From: Geobacter sp. DSM 9736
Lineage (GTDB): Bacteria; Desulfobacterota; Desulfuromonadia; Geobacterales; Geobacteraceae
Reading direction: 5' to 3'
Length of the DNA stretch: 64,000 bases
NCBI RefSeq assembly: GCF_900187405.1
Contig: NZ_LT896716.1
Span: 620,001-684,000 of the forward strand
Under the pieces are notes generated by a model. The model made no database searches. It was given only the letters and a program-made list of their open reading frames with translations, and was not told the origin of the DNA. The position numbers were made by a program, and so were the translations under genes. Numbering within the stretch: the stretch's first letter is position 1; each line of letters begins with the position of its first letter. Positions 50,305 to 58,208 of this stretch are shown here, piece after piece.

Positions 50305-50461
50305 GTTCTTTAGATTGTGAAACGAAGCGGCCGCTTGCGGGGTCCCGTTTTACGCGCACTCCCTCAATGGCGGAAGATGACTCAATGTTACGGGCGAGAG
50401 CTTTAGTCCGTTTGGCTGCGTCTTTCAGGTAGGGATTTGTTTCGAGCAGTGACTTTTTCAT
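50270..50461 (-). CDS. Small protein with Fic-inhibitory motif, possible antitoxin
   Basis: The 63-residue basic protein begins MKKSLLETNPYLKDAAKRTKALARN and contains ESSSAIEGV. This fits the (S/T)xxxE(G/N) inhibitory motif that blocks the ATP site of Fic proteins. The tail is Ser/Lys/Thr-rich. The gene runs opposite to fic and overlaps its last 35 bases, an unusual layout because class I antitoxins normally precede fic on the same strand. A TATAGT sequence lies close upstream of the ATG and no ribosome site is clear, so it could be leaderless. Function as an antitoxin is inference. Confidence 0.55.
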   Translation of the reverse strand: MKKSLLETNPYLKDAAKRTKALARNIESSSAIEGVRVKRDPASGRFVSQSKELTPAKTSKTSR

Positions 50462-50483
50462 GGCGTCGACTATACCACGTAAC

Positions 50484-50560
50484 CACTGTCGACACGAGGA
50501 TTTTCAGTCCTCGGTTCCTACGGCCGAGGGATTTTAAGTCCCTTGCGGCGCCACTGCACG
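50484..50560 (-). other. Two tRNA-like anticodon arms (Leu-UAA and Phe-GAA types)
   Basis: On the minus strand GGGACTTAAAATCCC (50541-50528) followed by TCGGCCGTAGG matches the anticodon arm and start of the variable arm of tRNA-Leu(UAA). GAGGACTGAAAATCCTC (50512-50496) followed by GTGTCGAC matches the anticodon arm and variable region of tRNA-Phe(GAA). Both stems are five or more perfect pairs around seven-base loops. Acceptor and T arms are absent or decayed. Confidence 0.6.
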
Positions 50561-50594
50561 ACAGCCAGGTGCGGCTGGCTGAGCGGCACAACAT

Positions 50595-50819
50595 ATGACT
50601 GAGTCCCTTAAACCCGATCCCACCCACCTCGTTGAACTTGCCACGACTCGCATGCCTTTCGGAAAATATCAGGGGCGCCGGCTCATCGACCTTCCGGAGC
50701 CGTACGTCGTGTGGTTTGCGGGGCAGGGATTCCCGGAAGGCAAGCTGGGTGACTTGCTCCGTGCTGTCTATGAGATCAAGGTGAACGGCCTTGAGTATCT
50801 CTTTGACCCGTTTAGGTGA
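50595..50819 (+). CDS. DUF3820-family small protein
   Basis: This 74-residue protein carries MPFGKYQGRRLIDLPEPYVVWFAGQGFPEGKLGDLL, the full DUF3820 signature. The family has been called a putative quorum-sensing-regulated virulence factor, but its molecular role is unknown, and DUF3820 regions also occur next to exonuclease domains. Length is normal. The ribosome site is weak. It follows the tRNA-like remnants. Confidence 0.8.
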   Translation: MTESLKPDPTHLVELATTRMPFGKYQGRRLIDLPEPYVVWFAGQGFPEGKLGDLLRAVYEIKVNGLEYLFDPFR

Positions 50820-50886
50820 GACCCGCAGTAGGTAAAGTTCTTAACTTTGGCTACCGAACCTCTCTAAAAAAGCCGGGGAGAGTTAT

Positions 50887-51675
50887 ATGAAAAACATTAT
50901 GGGCAAAAGCTTCCTCCCCCAGCATGGCGGTTTTCGGAAGCTGCGCAGCTTTCAGGCGGCTCAGCTTGCTTACGATGGTACGGTCATCTTCTGCGACCGC
51001 TTCATCGACAAGCGCTCCCGCACTAATGATCAGATGGTGCAGGCGGCCCGCAGCGGCGTGCAGAACATCGCCGAAGGGAGCCTTGCTTCCGCAACCTCCA
51101 AAGAGACCGAGCTGAAACTGACCAATGTGGCCCGCGCCAGCCTGGGAGAGCTGCTCCTCGACTATGAAGATTTCCTGCGCCAGCGCGGTTTGCGCCAGTG
51201 GACGAAGGAATCGCCGGAGGCGCTTGAAGTGAGGAGGCTTTATTTGTCTGACCTGTCCGACATCTATGCCTTTCGCACAGCTTCTGCCGAGGTTGTCGCC
51301 AACACTCTCATCTGTCTGGTCAACCAGGCGAGCAGCCTGTTGCACAGGCAGATTCGTCAGCTGGAACAGGAGTTTCTTGCCCAAGGCGGCTTGCGCGAGC
51401 GGATGACCAGGGCCAGACTGGAAGTCAGGGGTTGTTGTCCGACAAGTCCGACCTGTCCGACAAGTCTGACGAGTCCGACAGGTCCGACAAAAGCAAACCG
51501 CCTTCCTGCCCAAAGTGCGGTAAGCCGATGCGGCAGCGTACCGCCCGAAGCGGGCCGCATGCCGGTGAGTCTTTCTGGGGCTGCACCGGTTATCCCGATT
51601 GCAAAGGGATCAGAGCTGTGGAGGAATAACCTGACTCCTCCTCACATAATTGACGCCCCCGCCCGATTCTGCTAA
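50887..51675 (+). CDS. Four-helix-bundle suffix-domain protein with disrupted zinc-finger end
   Basis: Residues 1-165 or so are a four-helix-bundle protein of the S23/IVP-like type (FRKLRSFQAAQLAYDGTVIFCDRFIDKRSRTNDQMVQAARSGVQNIAEGS). The usual C-terminal topoisomerase-type C4 zinc finger is not in this frame. Instead the frame runs through a Pro/Thr repeat and ends with a low-quality tail. The finger is intact in the frame one base earlier (51432-51629). One inserted base just before 51432 would restore a normal fusion. It is either a frame-disrupted gene or one using frameshifting. GGGGAG precedes the ATG. Confidence 0.7.
   Translation: MKNIMGKSFLPQHGGFRKLRSFQAAQLAYDGTVIFCDRFIDKRSRTNDQMVQAARSGVQNIAEGSLASATSKETELKLTNVARASLGELLLDYEDFLRQRGLRQWTKESPEALEVRRLYLSDLSDIYAFRTASAEVVANTLICLVNQASSLLHRQIRQLEQEFLAQGGLRERMTRARLEVRGCCPTSPTCPTSLTSPTGPTKANRLPAQSAVSRCGSVPPEAGRMPVSLSGAAPVIPIAKGSELWRNNLTPPHIIDAPARFC
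51432..51629 (+). pseudogene. Out-of-frame topoisomerase-type C4 zinc finger
   Basis: Read in the frame ending at 51629, the sequence gives a Ser/Asp/Lys repeat linker and then CPKCGKPMRQRTARSGPHAGESFWGC and YPDCKGIRAV, a complete C4 finger. It is the normal C-terminal domain of the preceding four-helix protein, displaced by a one-base shift. A TTG at 51432 could in theory start it separately. Confidence 0.65.
51438..51491 (+). repeat. Six copies of a 9-base repeat within the linker
   Basis: TCCGACAAG and close variants occur six times in tandem (51438-51491). The 9-base unit keeps frame, so copy-number change would alter linker length but not cause the frame break just upstream. Confidence 0.85.
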
Positions 51676-51742
51676 ATTCCCAACCCCGTTCCGGCTCCGC
51701 TCGGCGTAATTTTTTCAGATCCGAAAGCGATTTCCCCCCTTC

Positions 51743-52225
51743 ATGACGAAAGCAGAACTCCTCCAGGCGATCATCGCCTCCCTTTCCGCCGACCTGTCCG
51801 TGCACACCGCCGCTGCGCTGGCTGCCCATGAGGCAGCCACCCACGAGGAATGCATCCCCGACAACAAGTATGATACTACCGCGCTGGAAGCCTCGTATAT
51901 CGCCCAGGGGCAGGCTAACCGCGCCCAGGAGATCCGCGCCGCGCTGGATAGTTACCGCACCCTTACGCTGCAGGAATTCGACGACGAGAACCCGATCCGG
52001 CTGACTGCGCTGGTAGATCTGGAAGACGAAGAGGGGATTGTGCGGCGGTTTTTTCTGGGCCCTCAGGGAGGGGGGATGAAGATCGCCGACGGTGATGGGG
52101 AGATCATGATCATAACGCCCGGGTCGCCGCTCGGGCGCCAGCTCCTGGGCCGTGTCACCGGCGACGAGGTGATCGTCGGTGACGCGGCCGCGTCCAGATC
52201 CTATACCATAGTTGCAGTCTGCTGA
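51743..52225 (+). CDS. GreA/GreB-family transcription factor-like protein
   Basis: The 160-residue protein has an N-terminal helical hairpin (EAATHEECIPDNKYDTTALEASYIAQGQANRAQEI) and a C-terminal FKBP-like domain ending GSPLGRQLLGRVTGDEVIVG. This is the diagnostic Gre C-terminal motif that binds RNA polymerase. Acidic residues at the hairpin tip (EECIPDNKYD) resemble those used for transcript cleavage, but the hairpin is shorter than in GreA. It is probably a divergent anti-pausing or secondary-channel factor. Confidence 0.75.
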   Translation: MTKAELLQAIIASLSADLSVHTAAALAAHEAATHEECIPDNKYDTTALEASYIAQGQANRAQEIRAALDSYRTLTLQEFDDENPIRLTALVDLEDEEGIVRRFFLGPQGGGMKIADGDGEIMIITPGSPLGRQLLGRVTGDEVIVGDAAASRSYTIVAVC

Positions 52226-52267
52226 GATCGTTTCCGTTCCGCCGGAAAAGGAATGCTGAATTTACTT

Positions 52268-52531
52268 TTAGAAGATTACCGCCCCTATACCCCCAAGCAC
52301 CGCAACTCCGATCGCAATTACTCCCAGTACGAGAGCCGCTATGCTCAGGAGTCCGCCCCCCACCCGGGGTGATGCGGACATCATCAGGCCCATTACCCCA
52401 AGGGGGATGGAGAGGAGGGCGCTGAACAGGCCGAAAAAGGGATGGCCTGCGAAGGTAAAGACGAAACCCAGTATTGCCGCGATCATGGCCCCTGTCGCCA
52501 GGGCGCCGGTTTTCTGTTCGTTGACGACCAT
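52268..52531 (-). CDS. Small membrane protein, DUF4190-like
   Basis: The 87-residue protein has two to three hydrophobic helices (MIAAILGFVFTFAGHPFFGLFSALLSIPLGVMGL and LLSIAALVLGVIAIGVAVLGGIGAVIF) with a short polar link, as in DUF4190-type small membrane proteins. It has an AGGAGG site. Function is unknown. Confidence 0.65.
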   Translation of the reverse strand: MVVNEQKTGALATGAMIAAILGFVFTFAGHPFFGLFSALLSIPLGVMGLMMSASPRVGGGLLSIAALVLGVIAIGVAVLGGIGAVIF

Positions 52532-52758
52532 AAGTTTCCTCCTCTTGGCGTTGTAAAGCTGGTGATGAATCGCTTCTCCGCCTTTATGGTAATTATAGCG
52601 AATATCGAGGATGGGGTAAGGCAGTCTTGGACTTTGATGGATAGGGAAGGGGAGTGGCGTGGCAGGAGAGGGGGCGGAAGAGAGCGGTGTACAGATATGG
52701 AGAACCCCCGCCTTTTAGGGCAGAGGTTCTCTTTTCCGCAGGATCAGGGGGAGCAGAC

Positions 52759-53160
52759 TCATCGCCGCTTCTTCCCCAATTCCTCCAACGGCGTCAGGTC
52801 CACGTTTCGCCGCTTGATGACTTTTCCCCGCTCCGAAGCGAATCGCTCCGCCACTTCGGGAAACTCCTTGTTGAGGACCTGTCTCACCGCGTCATGATCG
52901 ATGGAGAGCAGGTCGTCCGGAAGGAGCCCGCCGCGCCCCTTCAGGAACCTGTCTAGCGGGTCATCCGACTTCCGCAGGAACTCGATCATGTCGAGGACGA
53001 ACATCCTGCTGGGAGGGAATTTGCCGTTATAGACGCTCTTCAGCTCGTCGAGTTTCAGCTGTTTCCCCGCCAGGTGACGGATCCATTTAAGGCAGTCGCA
53101 GCTATGGGCTGTCTCGACGTTGCCGCTGGAAATCGTGAAACGTATCCTGTTCTTGGCCAC
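52759..53160 (-). CDS. Conserved protein of unknown function
   Basis: This 133-residue protein opens MAKNRIRFTISSGNVETAHSCDCLKWIRHLAG and is otherwise charged and mostly helical (DDPLDRFLKGRGGLLPDDLLSIDHDAVRQVLNKEFPEVAERF), ending in a basic tail. The close cysteines (CDC) are its only striking feature. The ribosome site AAGGAGAAT is good. No family is recognised. Confidence 0.55.
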   Translation of the reverse strand: MAKNRIRFTISSGNVETAHSCDCLKWIRHLAGKQLKLDELKSVYNGKFPPSRMFVLDMIEFLRKSDDPLDRFLKGRGGLLPDDLLSIDHDAVRQVLNKEFPEVAERFASERGKVIKRRNVDLTPLEELGKKRR

Positions 53161-53320
53161 AATCCTATTCTCCTTGAACTACAGTCTTCATGTCATCGAC
53201 GATCGTTATCATAGCAGAAAAAAGCCCCGTTTCGAACCCTGAAGGGAAGGAATCGCAGCAGTTACCGATCCGGGCCCATCCTGTTACAATTGTATTGGAT
53301 GACGGCAAAGGAGGTGCTGT

Positions 53321-53710
53321 ATGGAACGTTGGCTCGGGAAGTATTCGGATATCTGCTACGCGCTCATGCGCATCGTTGCCGGTTTGCTCTTCGCCTGTCA
53401 TGGCGCGCAGAAACTCTTCGGCGCTTTCGGCGGGATGCCTGCCCCTCCCGGTCCGCTGATGTATGTGGCAGGGGTGATAGAATTCTTCGGCGGCCTGCTC
53501 ATAGCCGTCGGGTTGTGGGCGGGTTACGCGGCATTCATCGCCAGCGGCCAGATGGCCGCAGCCTATTTCATGGTGCACGCGCCGGAAGCCTTCTGGCCCA
53601 TCGTCAACAAAGGGGAGCTGGCCGCTCTCTACTGCTTCGTATTCCTCTACGTTGCGACGAGAGGGTCCGGACGCTTCAGCGTCGACTCGCTGATGAAGAA
53701 CCGGCGATGA
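53321..53710 (+). CDS. DoxX-family membrane protein
   Basis: The 129-residue protein has four membrane helices and the DoxX hallmarks ALMRIVAGLLFACHGAQKLFGAFGG and MYVAGVIEFFGGLLIAVGLWAGYAAFIASGQMAAAYFM. DoxX proteins are linked to thiosulfate:quinone oxidation or envelope redox stress in some bacteria, but many members are uncharacterised. AAAGGAGG precedes the ATG. It is convergent with the sugar-dehydrogenase gene. Confidence 0.85.
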   Translation: MERWLGKYSDICYALMRIVAGLLFACHGAQKLFGAFGGMPAPPGPLMYVAGVIEFFGGLLIAVGLWAGYAAFIASGQMAAAYFMVHAPEAFWPIVNKGELAALYCFVFLYVATRGSGRFSVDSLMKNRR

Positions 53711-53738
53711 CGGATGCGGTGGAGTGCGCCCACCGCCC

Positions 53739-54872
53739 CTACCTGCCTACGACCCGGTAGATATCACCCGTCTCGTAATCGGCCAGGTAGATGTTTCCCG
53801 CCTCGTCCTCGCCGAAGGTGGAGATCGATATCTTTTTTTCCAGCAGGACCTTCGACTCCCACACGTCGCCGCTTTTCCTGAGCCCCCTGATCCTGCCGGA
53901 GCAGAAGTCGCCGTAGAGGTAGATCCCGGCCAGCTGAGGGAACTCTTTTCCGCGGTAGACGTAGCCGCCGGTGACGGAGCAGTCGGGGCTGGCGGTCGCA
54001 TATTCCGCAACGGGAAGGGTCAACCCCTTCTTTTCGCAGCTCTCCTTGCGGAAGCAGTGGTTTCCCTCCATGACGTTCCATCCGTAATTTTCACCGCCGC
54101 GGCTGGTTTTCGGCTGGAAATCGATCTCTTCCCACTCGTTCTGCCCTACATCCCCGATGAAGAGGTCGCCGGTCGCCCGGTCGAAGGAGAACCTCCATGC
54201 GTTACGTATCCCGTAAGCCCATATCTCGTTGCCGAAGGGGTTTCCCTTGGGGTTTTTGTACCCCTTCGTACTGCTCTCGGGATCGATGCGGAGCATCTTA
54301 CCCAGGAACGTTTTGAGGTTTTGGCCGTTCCCCTGGGGATCGCCTCCCGATCCGCCGTCACCCGTCCCGATGTAGAGGTAGCCGTCGGGTCCGAAGGCAA
54401 GCTGCCCCCCGTTGTGGTTCGAATAGGGCTGGCGGATCGTCAGCAGGACCTCTTCGCTCCCCGGGTTGGCGACCTCCCTGTCCCCGGTCATCATGAACCG
54501 GGAGACGTAAGTGTCGCCGACCCCCTTGGTCCGTGTGTAGTTAACGTAGAAACGCCCGTTTTTCGCGAAGTCGGGTGGAAAAGCCAGTCCGAGGAGTCCC
54601 TGCTCCGAGCCAAAAGACCTGACCCGCTTCCTGATGTCCAGGAACGGCTTGGGGAGGAGCTTTCCATCCTTGAAGATGCGGATCGTCCCTTTCCGTTCCA
54701 GGATGAAGAGCCTGCCGCTTCCGTCCCCGGCATGGGTGATGGTGGTCGGTTCCTTCAGCCCGGACATGACTTTTTCCAGGGAGACGGAGGGCCAGCCGCT
54801 TTTCTCGGCTGCGTGGACGGTGGTCGAAACAAGAAGAGCCAGCAGGGGCGTAACTAGGAGCAGATGGCGCAT
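53739..54872 (-). CDS. PQQ-type soluble sugar (glucose/sorbosone) dehydrogenase
   Basis: The 377-residue exported protein has a signal peptide (to about HAAEK) and a six-bladed propeller of the GSDH family: LFILERKGTIRIFKDG, GLLGLAFPPDFAKNGRFYVNYTR, NHNGGQLAFGPDGYLYIGTGDGGSGGDPQGNGQN and GGENYGWNVMEGNHCF. These blades carry the calcium and PQQ pocket residues of Asd-like aldose dehydrogenases. It oxidises sugars in the periplasm. Whether this organism makes PQQ is not visible here. Confidence 0.87.
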   Translation of the reverse strand: MRHLLLVTPLLALLVSTTVHAAEKSGWPSVSLEKVMSGLKEPTTITHAGDGSGRLFILERKGTIRIFKDGKLLPKPFLDIRKRVRSFGSEQGLLGLAFPPDFAKNGRFYVNYTRTKGVGDTYVSRFMMTGDREVANPGSEEVLLTIRQPYSNHNGGQLAFGPDGYLYIGTGDGGSGGDPQGNGQNLKTFLGKMLRIDPESSTKGYKNPKGNPFGNEIWAYGIRNAWRFSFDRATGDLFIGDVGQNEWEEIDFQPKTSRGGENYGWNVMEGNHCFRKESCEKKGLTLPVAEYATASPDCSVTGGYVYRGKEFPQLAGIYLYGDFCSGRIRGLRKSGDVWESKVLLEKKISISTFGEDEAGNIYLADYETGDIYRVVGR

Positions 54873-55150
54873 GTATCCTCCAGAGCACGCTTCAGCGGTT
54901 AATCGGGCAGTGTTTTCCCTTTCATTGTATCAGCTATGGTCACGAAGGCACCTGGAACAGGATATTGTTTCCACCGCAGCCGCTGCCTCTCTGCTTAAAC
55001 AACTCATTCGATGTTCGGCTTCCGGTCATTTTAATTGATATCACCGAAGCCCTGGTGTATTTCAGGAGATATGCATCCTCGACCATTCACGAGAGGGCTC
55101 GGCGTGGGACAGGTTGCTTTCGGTGCGCACTCAACCCATGCGAGGAGATA

Positions 55151-55528
55151 ATGGCAAAAGGTTACCAGGCACACAAGGAACGGCAGGAAGCGTTGAGCAC
55201 CTTCGGCAAGGCCATAGGCAAACGGGCGGGGTTCGCCTGCGAATGGTGCGGGGAAAAGGAAGACCTGCGGGTGTGGGATTACAGGCCGGAGGATGAGCCT
55301 GCCATGGAAACTCTTGCCCTGCTATGCGGCCGGTGCCGCACTCTCGCCGAGGGGGGAAAGGCAGGTTCGGACGAACTCCGCTCGATCCGCAACGCGCTCT
55401 GGAGCGACGTGCCGGCGGTGTCGGAAGGGGCTGCACGGGTACTGGCCCGATGCAAGGAGCAATGGGCACGCGAGGCGATAGAGGAGAGTCTTATCGATGA
55501 AGAACTGAAAAGCGAGCTGCTCCGGTAG
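55151..55528 (+). CDS. PhnA-like zinc-ribbon protein
   Basis: From the ATG at 55151, after AGGAG, the protein has 125 residues. FACEWCGEKEDLRVWDYRP and ALLCGRCRTLAEGG form a two-CxxC zinc ribbon like that of PhnA/YjdM N-terminal domains. The remaining 60 residues are helical (DELRSIRNALWSDVPAVSEGAARVLARCKEQW), as in that family. The open frame continues 62 codons upstream without a ribosome site. The true role of PhnA-like proteins is unclear. Confidence 0.65.
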   Translation: MAKGYQAHKERQEALSTFGKAIGKRAGFACEWCGEKEDLRVWDYRPEDEPAMETLALLCGRCRTLAEGGKAGSDELRSIRNALWSDVPAVSEGAARVLARCKEQWAREAIEESLIDEELKSELLR

Positions 55529-55604
55529 CGCTGCAGCCGTGGTGTGGAAGTCCTGGGGAGAGCTGGTTCGACACGGACTTTTCGGGCACCCTGCCGCAGC
55601 CTCG

Positions 55605-56420
55605 TTATGGTTGTGCGGAAGGTATTTCGTGCCGCTTCCGTATGTATTCGACAAGCGCGGCCTGGTCTTCTTCATCTATCAGGACGTACTTGCCTGCCGT
55701 TATGCAGATGAGCTGTGATTTCAGCCGGATCTTCGCGTACATGTAGAACGCCTTGTCCTCCTGGGTCAGATGGAACATTTCAGAGCGGGTGACTTCCATG
55801 ACGGCGTGCAGCACGGCAGGTTTCGGATACTGTAGAAACATCTGCAATGAAATGAAGCTTCCCCGTTTGATCTCCTCCGCTGTGGTGAAGCGCACTCCTC
55901 CGCCGCCGAGATTCACCTTGGAGGGGAGGATGTCGCCTTTGTCCTGCCAGTTTTCGACATAGTAACTTTCCCCATACTCCTTCGGAATGAAGGAGGCGAG
56001 CTTCGCGTCGCTTCTCGTCGCACGCCACTTCTTTTCCAGGTCCTTGATGTCCGCGTTCTTCTCTTCGTTGTAGAGGAAGGGGATCAGCACGTCACAGCGC
56101 AGAAACTTCCTCAGCATGGTCACGGTCGCTTTCCCATCGAACCTGAGGCACAGGTTGTTGCGATCTGAATTCTTTCCGATAATGACCGGGCAGTCGCACC
56201 GGAGATGCCCTGTGATAGCGAGGAGGGAGGCGGAGGTTTCTTTTCCTTTCAGGTCGTTTCCTGCTCCGTTGGAAAGGAGTATCATTTCTGCACCGACGTC
56301 GGTGACCTGAACTATCGCTCCATGCAGCTCGTTGATTATCCCCCCTTCCAGCTTCGTGCTGACGACGGCCATCTCGCCGATCCTGAAGTATTTGCCGTAC
56401 TCGGTGGTCTCGAAGTCCAT
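55605..56420 (-). CDS. PilZ-like domain protein
   Basis: From the ATG at 56420 (AAAGGA upstream) the protein has 271 residues. The second half looks like a PilZ barrel: PSKVNLGGGGVRFTTAEEIKRGSFISLQMFL, AVLHAVMEVTRSE and YAKIRLKSQLICITAGKYVLIDEEDQAALVEYIRKR. The arginine-rich RxxxR loop for c-di-GMP is not evident, so ligand binding is doubtful. The first half (EYGKYFRIGEMAVVSTKLEGG) may be a YcgR-N-like domain. The longer frame to 56687 runs through a repeat-bearing intergenic region. Confidence 0.55.
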   Translation of the reverse strand: MDFETTEYGKYFRIGEMAVVSTKLEGGIINELHGAIVQVTDVGAEMILLSNGAGNDLKGKETSASLLAITGHLRCDCPVIIGKNSDRNNLCLRFDGKATVTMLRKFLRCDVLIPFLYNEEKNADIKDLEKKWRATRSDAKLASFIPKEYGESYYVENWQDKGDILPSKVNLGGGGVRFTTAEEIKRGSFISLQMFLQYPKPAVLHAVMEVTRSEMFHLTQEDKAFYMYAKIRLKSQLICITAGKYVLIDEEDQAALVEYIRKRHEIPSAQP

Positions 56421-56526
56421 AGATGCGGTTCCTTTCAGTGTGTGTGGACTTTTCCCCTTATCGGACCTGTTACTGCGTTTCTTGAGAAAAGACCTTCGAT
56501 ATCCCATGTTTGCGTGACTACCCAGG

Positions 56527-56545
56527 ATCAAGACCTGACCCATCA
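56527..56545 (+). repeat. Short dispersed element, third copy
   Basis: ATCAAGACCTGACCC is related to elements near 35220, 39391 and (inverted) 62631. It lies between the PilZ-like gene and the gene at 56712. Confidence 0.45.
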
Positions 56546-56711
56546 ATCTTCTCTCTCTTTCCCTGCATTGGCCGCTGATTGCAAAGAGCAGTGCAAAAAC
56601 TCTCCGGTTGTGCGCCTGCCACTTGCGTCCGGAGGAAAGCGCTTTACAATATTTTATGCCGGTTTTCTGGTAGTTTCCGATCAGCAAACCTCAGGAAAGG
56701 AGAACAATTGA

Positions 56712-57101
56712 ATGGAGAAGCATGGTAGTTCCTCCTTTCGTTCCTATGGGCCCGCTGAATTGAGGGAACTCTACGAGAGGAATCCGGATCTCTTTAACGA
56801 ACTTGCTGCTGACGCCATCAGGCAGGCGTGCACCGGCAAGAGTCCGGAACAGACGCTCAAGCTCCGGCAAATGCAGTGGGTGATAGACTCACGGCTGCGG
56901 AAAGGCAAGACGCCGGTAGACAAGCTGCGGATCATGGAGAATATCTTCTATGACCAGGTGTACGGCGCAGACGGGAAGCTTGCGCAGCTGAGTTCCCACT
57001 GGACGGAACTGCTTGCCGTTATCGGCGACGATCATGTCCCAGGCGGGAGGAGGGGAATGCGGGTCGTCAAGAAGGAGAAGCCTCCGTTGCCGGTCACATA
57101 G
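56712..57101 (+). CDS. DUF3135-like small protein
   Basis: The 129-residue protein has YGPAELRELYERNPDLFNELAADAIRQA followed by LKLRQMQWVIDSRLRKGKTPVDKLRIMENIFYDQVYG. This order of motifs resembles DUF3135 proteins, which are of unknown function and often lie near metabolic genes. The basic tail (GGRRGMRVVKKEKPPLPVT) may bind nucleic acid. It has a GGAAAGGAG site. Confidence 0.55.
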   Translation: MEKHGSSSFRSYGPAELRELYERNPDLFNELAADAIRQACTGKSPEQTLKLRQMQWVIDSRLRKGKTPVDKLRIMENIFYDQVYGADGKLAQLSSHWTELLAVIGDDHVPGGRRGMRVVKKEKPPLPVT

Positions 57102-57314
57102 ACCGGACCTTCCTGCCAAAATCTCCAAGGTATTCCCTAACCATGAATCCACGGTCGGTCCTGCCTTCTCCTGGACGTCCCCTGCATAGCCTGCCGGGTT
57201 TCCAGCGGCTTTTGGCAACAGGAGGTTTCCGCGCATAACACTCCTCATTGACGCATGCCAACACAGGTGGTACGATTTCCGCCGGTTGATAATCCATTTT
57301 GAGGGGGAGGAGAG

Positions 57315-57746
57315 ATGAAACGACTGATTGTTGCAGCCATTGCCACGACTCTTGCTGTTCCGGCCTTTGCAGCGGCCAATGAGACCATCGAGAAGGCCGC
57401 AAAGGAAAAAGGCGCCGTGAAAACTTCATCCGGAATGGTTTACCGGTCGATAAAGGATGGCGCCGGCAAGTCTCCAACCGCCAGCAGTACCGTCGAAGTC
57501 AACTACCGCGGAACGCTGCCCGACGGCAAGGAGTTCGACAGCTCCTACAAGCGCAAGCAGTCGATTAAGTTTCCGCTTTCCGGAGTTATCCCCTGCTGGA
57601 CCGAGGGCCTGCAGCGGATGAAGGTCGGCGGCAAGGCTCAGCTTGTCTGCCCGCCGGAGTTGGCTTACGGCGCCCGTGGAGCTGGCAGGGATGTTCCGCC
57701 GAACGCAACGCTGATCTTCGATGTGGAACTGCTTGATGTGAAGTAG
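57315..57746 (+). CDS. FKBP-type peptidyl-prolyl cis-trans isomerase
   Basis: The 143-residue exported protein has a signal peptide (to about AFAA) and a full FKBP domain: VEVNYRGTLPDGKEFDSSYKRKQSIKFPLSGVIPCWTEGLQRMKVGGKAQLVCPPELAYG and GRDVPPNATLIFDVELLDV. It assists folding in the periplasm by proline isomerisation. It resembles Mip/FkpA catalytic domains without their dimerisation helix. A GGGGAGGAG site precedes the ATG, and a terminator follows. Confidence 0.93.
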   Translation: MKRLIVAAIATTLAVPAFAAANETIEKAAKEKGAVKTSSGMVYRSIKDGAGKSPTASSTVEVNYRGTLPDGKEFDSSYKRKQSIKFPLSGVIPCWTEGLQRMKVGGKAQLVCPPELAYGARGAGRDVPPNATLIFDVELLDVK

Positions 57747-57767
57747 AAACTGCATGACAGCCCGAGC

Positions 57768-57801
57768 AAAGGCGGCAAAATTTCAGCCGCCTTTCTTCTT
57801 T
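57768..57801 (+). terminator. Terminator after the FKBP gene
   Basis: AAAGGCGGC and GCCGCCTTT form a nine-pair stem around a nine-base loop, with CTTCTTT after it. It ends 19 bases before the start of the next gene. Confidence 0.8.
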
Positions 57802-57819
57802 GAAAAGGAGCCGTACCGA

Positions 57820-58101
57820 ATGGTTACAGTCGTAGCAAAGGTCGTAGCAAACAAAAATTCCATCGAAGCCGTGAAAGCCGAATTGCTGAAGCTTGTGGCC
57901 CCAACCAGGAAAGAGGCCGGATGCATTGAATACAGACTGCACCAGGATAATACAGATCCGGCGACCTTTATCTTCTACGAGAACTGGGAGAGCATGGAGC
58001 ACCTGGGGCAGCACATGGAATCTCCCCACTTCAAGGCATATATAGCGGCTGTGGACGGACTCGTGGCCGACAAGACCGTGCACCTGATGACCGAGCTCTA
58101 G
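57820..58101 (+). CDS. Antibiotic-biosynthesis-monooxygenase (ABM) domain protein
   Basis: From the ATG at 57820 (AAAGGAG upstream) the protein has 93 residues: MVTVVAKVVANKNSIEAVKAELLKLVAPTRKEAGCIEYRLHQD, TFIFYENWESMEHLGQHMESPHFKAY and a final strand. This is a ferredoxin-like YgiN/ABM protein that acts as a dimer, often oxidising quinols or small aromatics. The longer frame from 57754 spans the preceding terminator and is not real. Confidence 0.85.
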   Translation: MVTVVAKVVANKNSIEAVKAELLKLVAPTRKEAGCIEYRLHQDNTDPATFIFYENWESMEHLGQHMESPHFKAYIAAVDGLVADKTVHLMTEL

Positions 58102-58139
58102 CTGCGGGTGGAGATGCGATGAGTTCGCAGGCTACGACA

Positions 58140-58169
58140 TTGACAAGATAAGGTCCCGACGGGTATAAC
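58140..58169 (+). promoter_or_regulatory. Sigma-70 promoter
   Basis: TTGACA (58140-58145) and TATAAC (58164-58169), 18 bases apart, lie 40 bases before the small gene at 58209. Confidence 0.6.
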
Positions 58170-58208
58170 TTCGACGTCGCCCAATCCAAAGGCTGCCGAG
58201 GATCTGTA

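Noticed and set aside
51438-51491. CRISPR-like array
   Set aside because: The repeat is a tandem 9-base coding unit without spacers; no cas genes are present.
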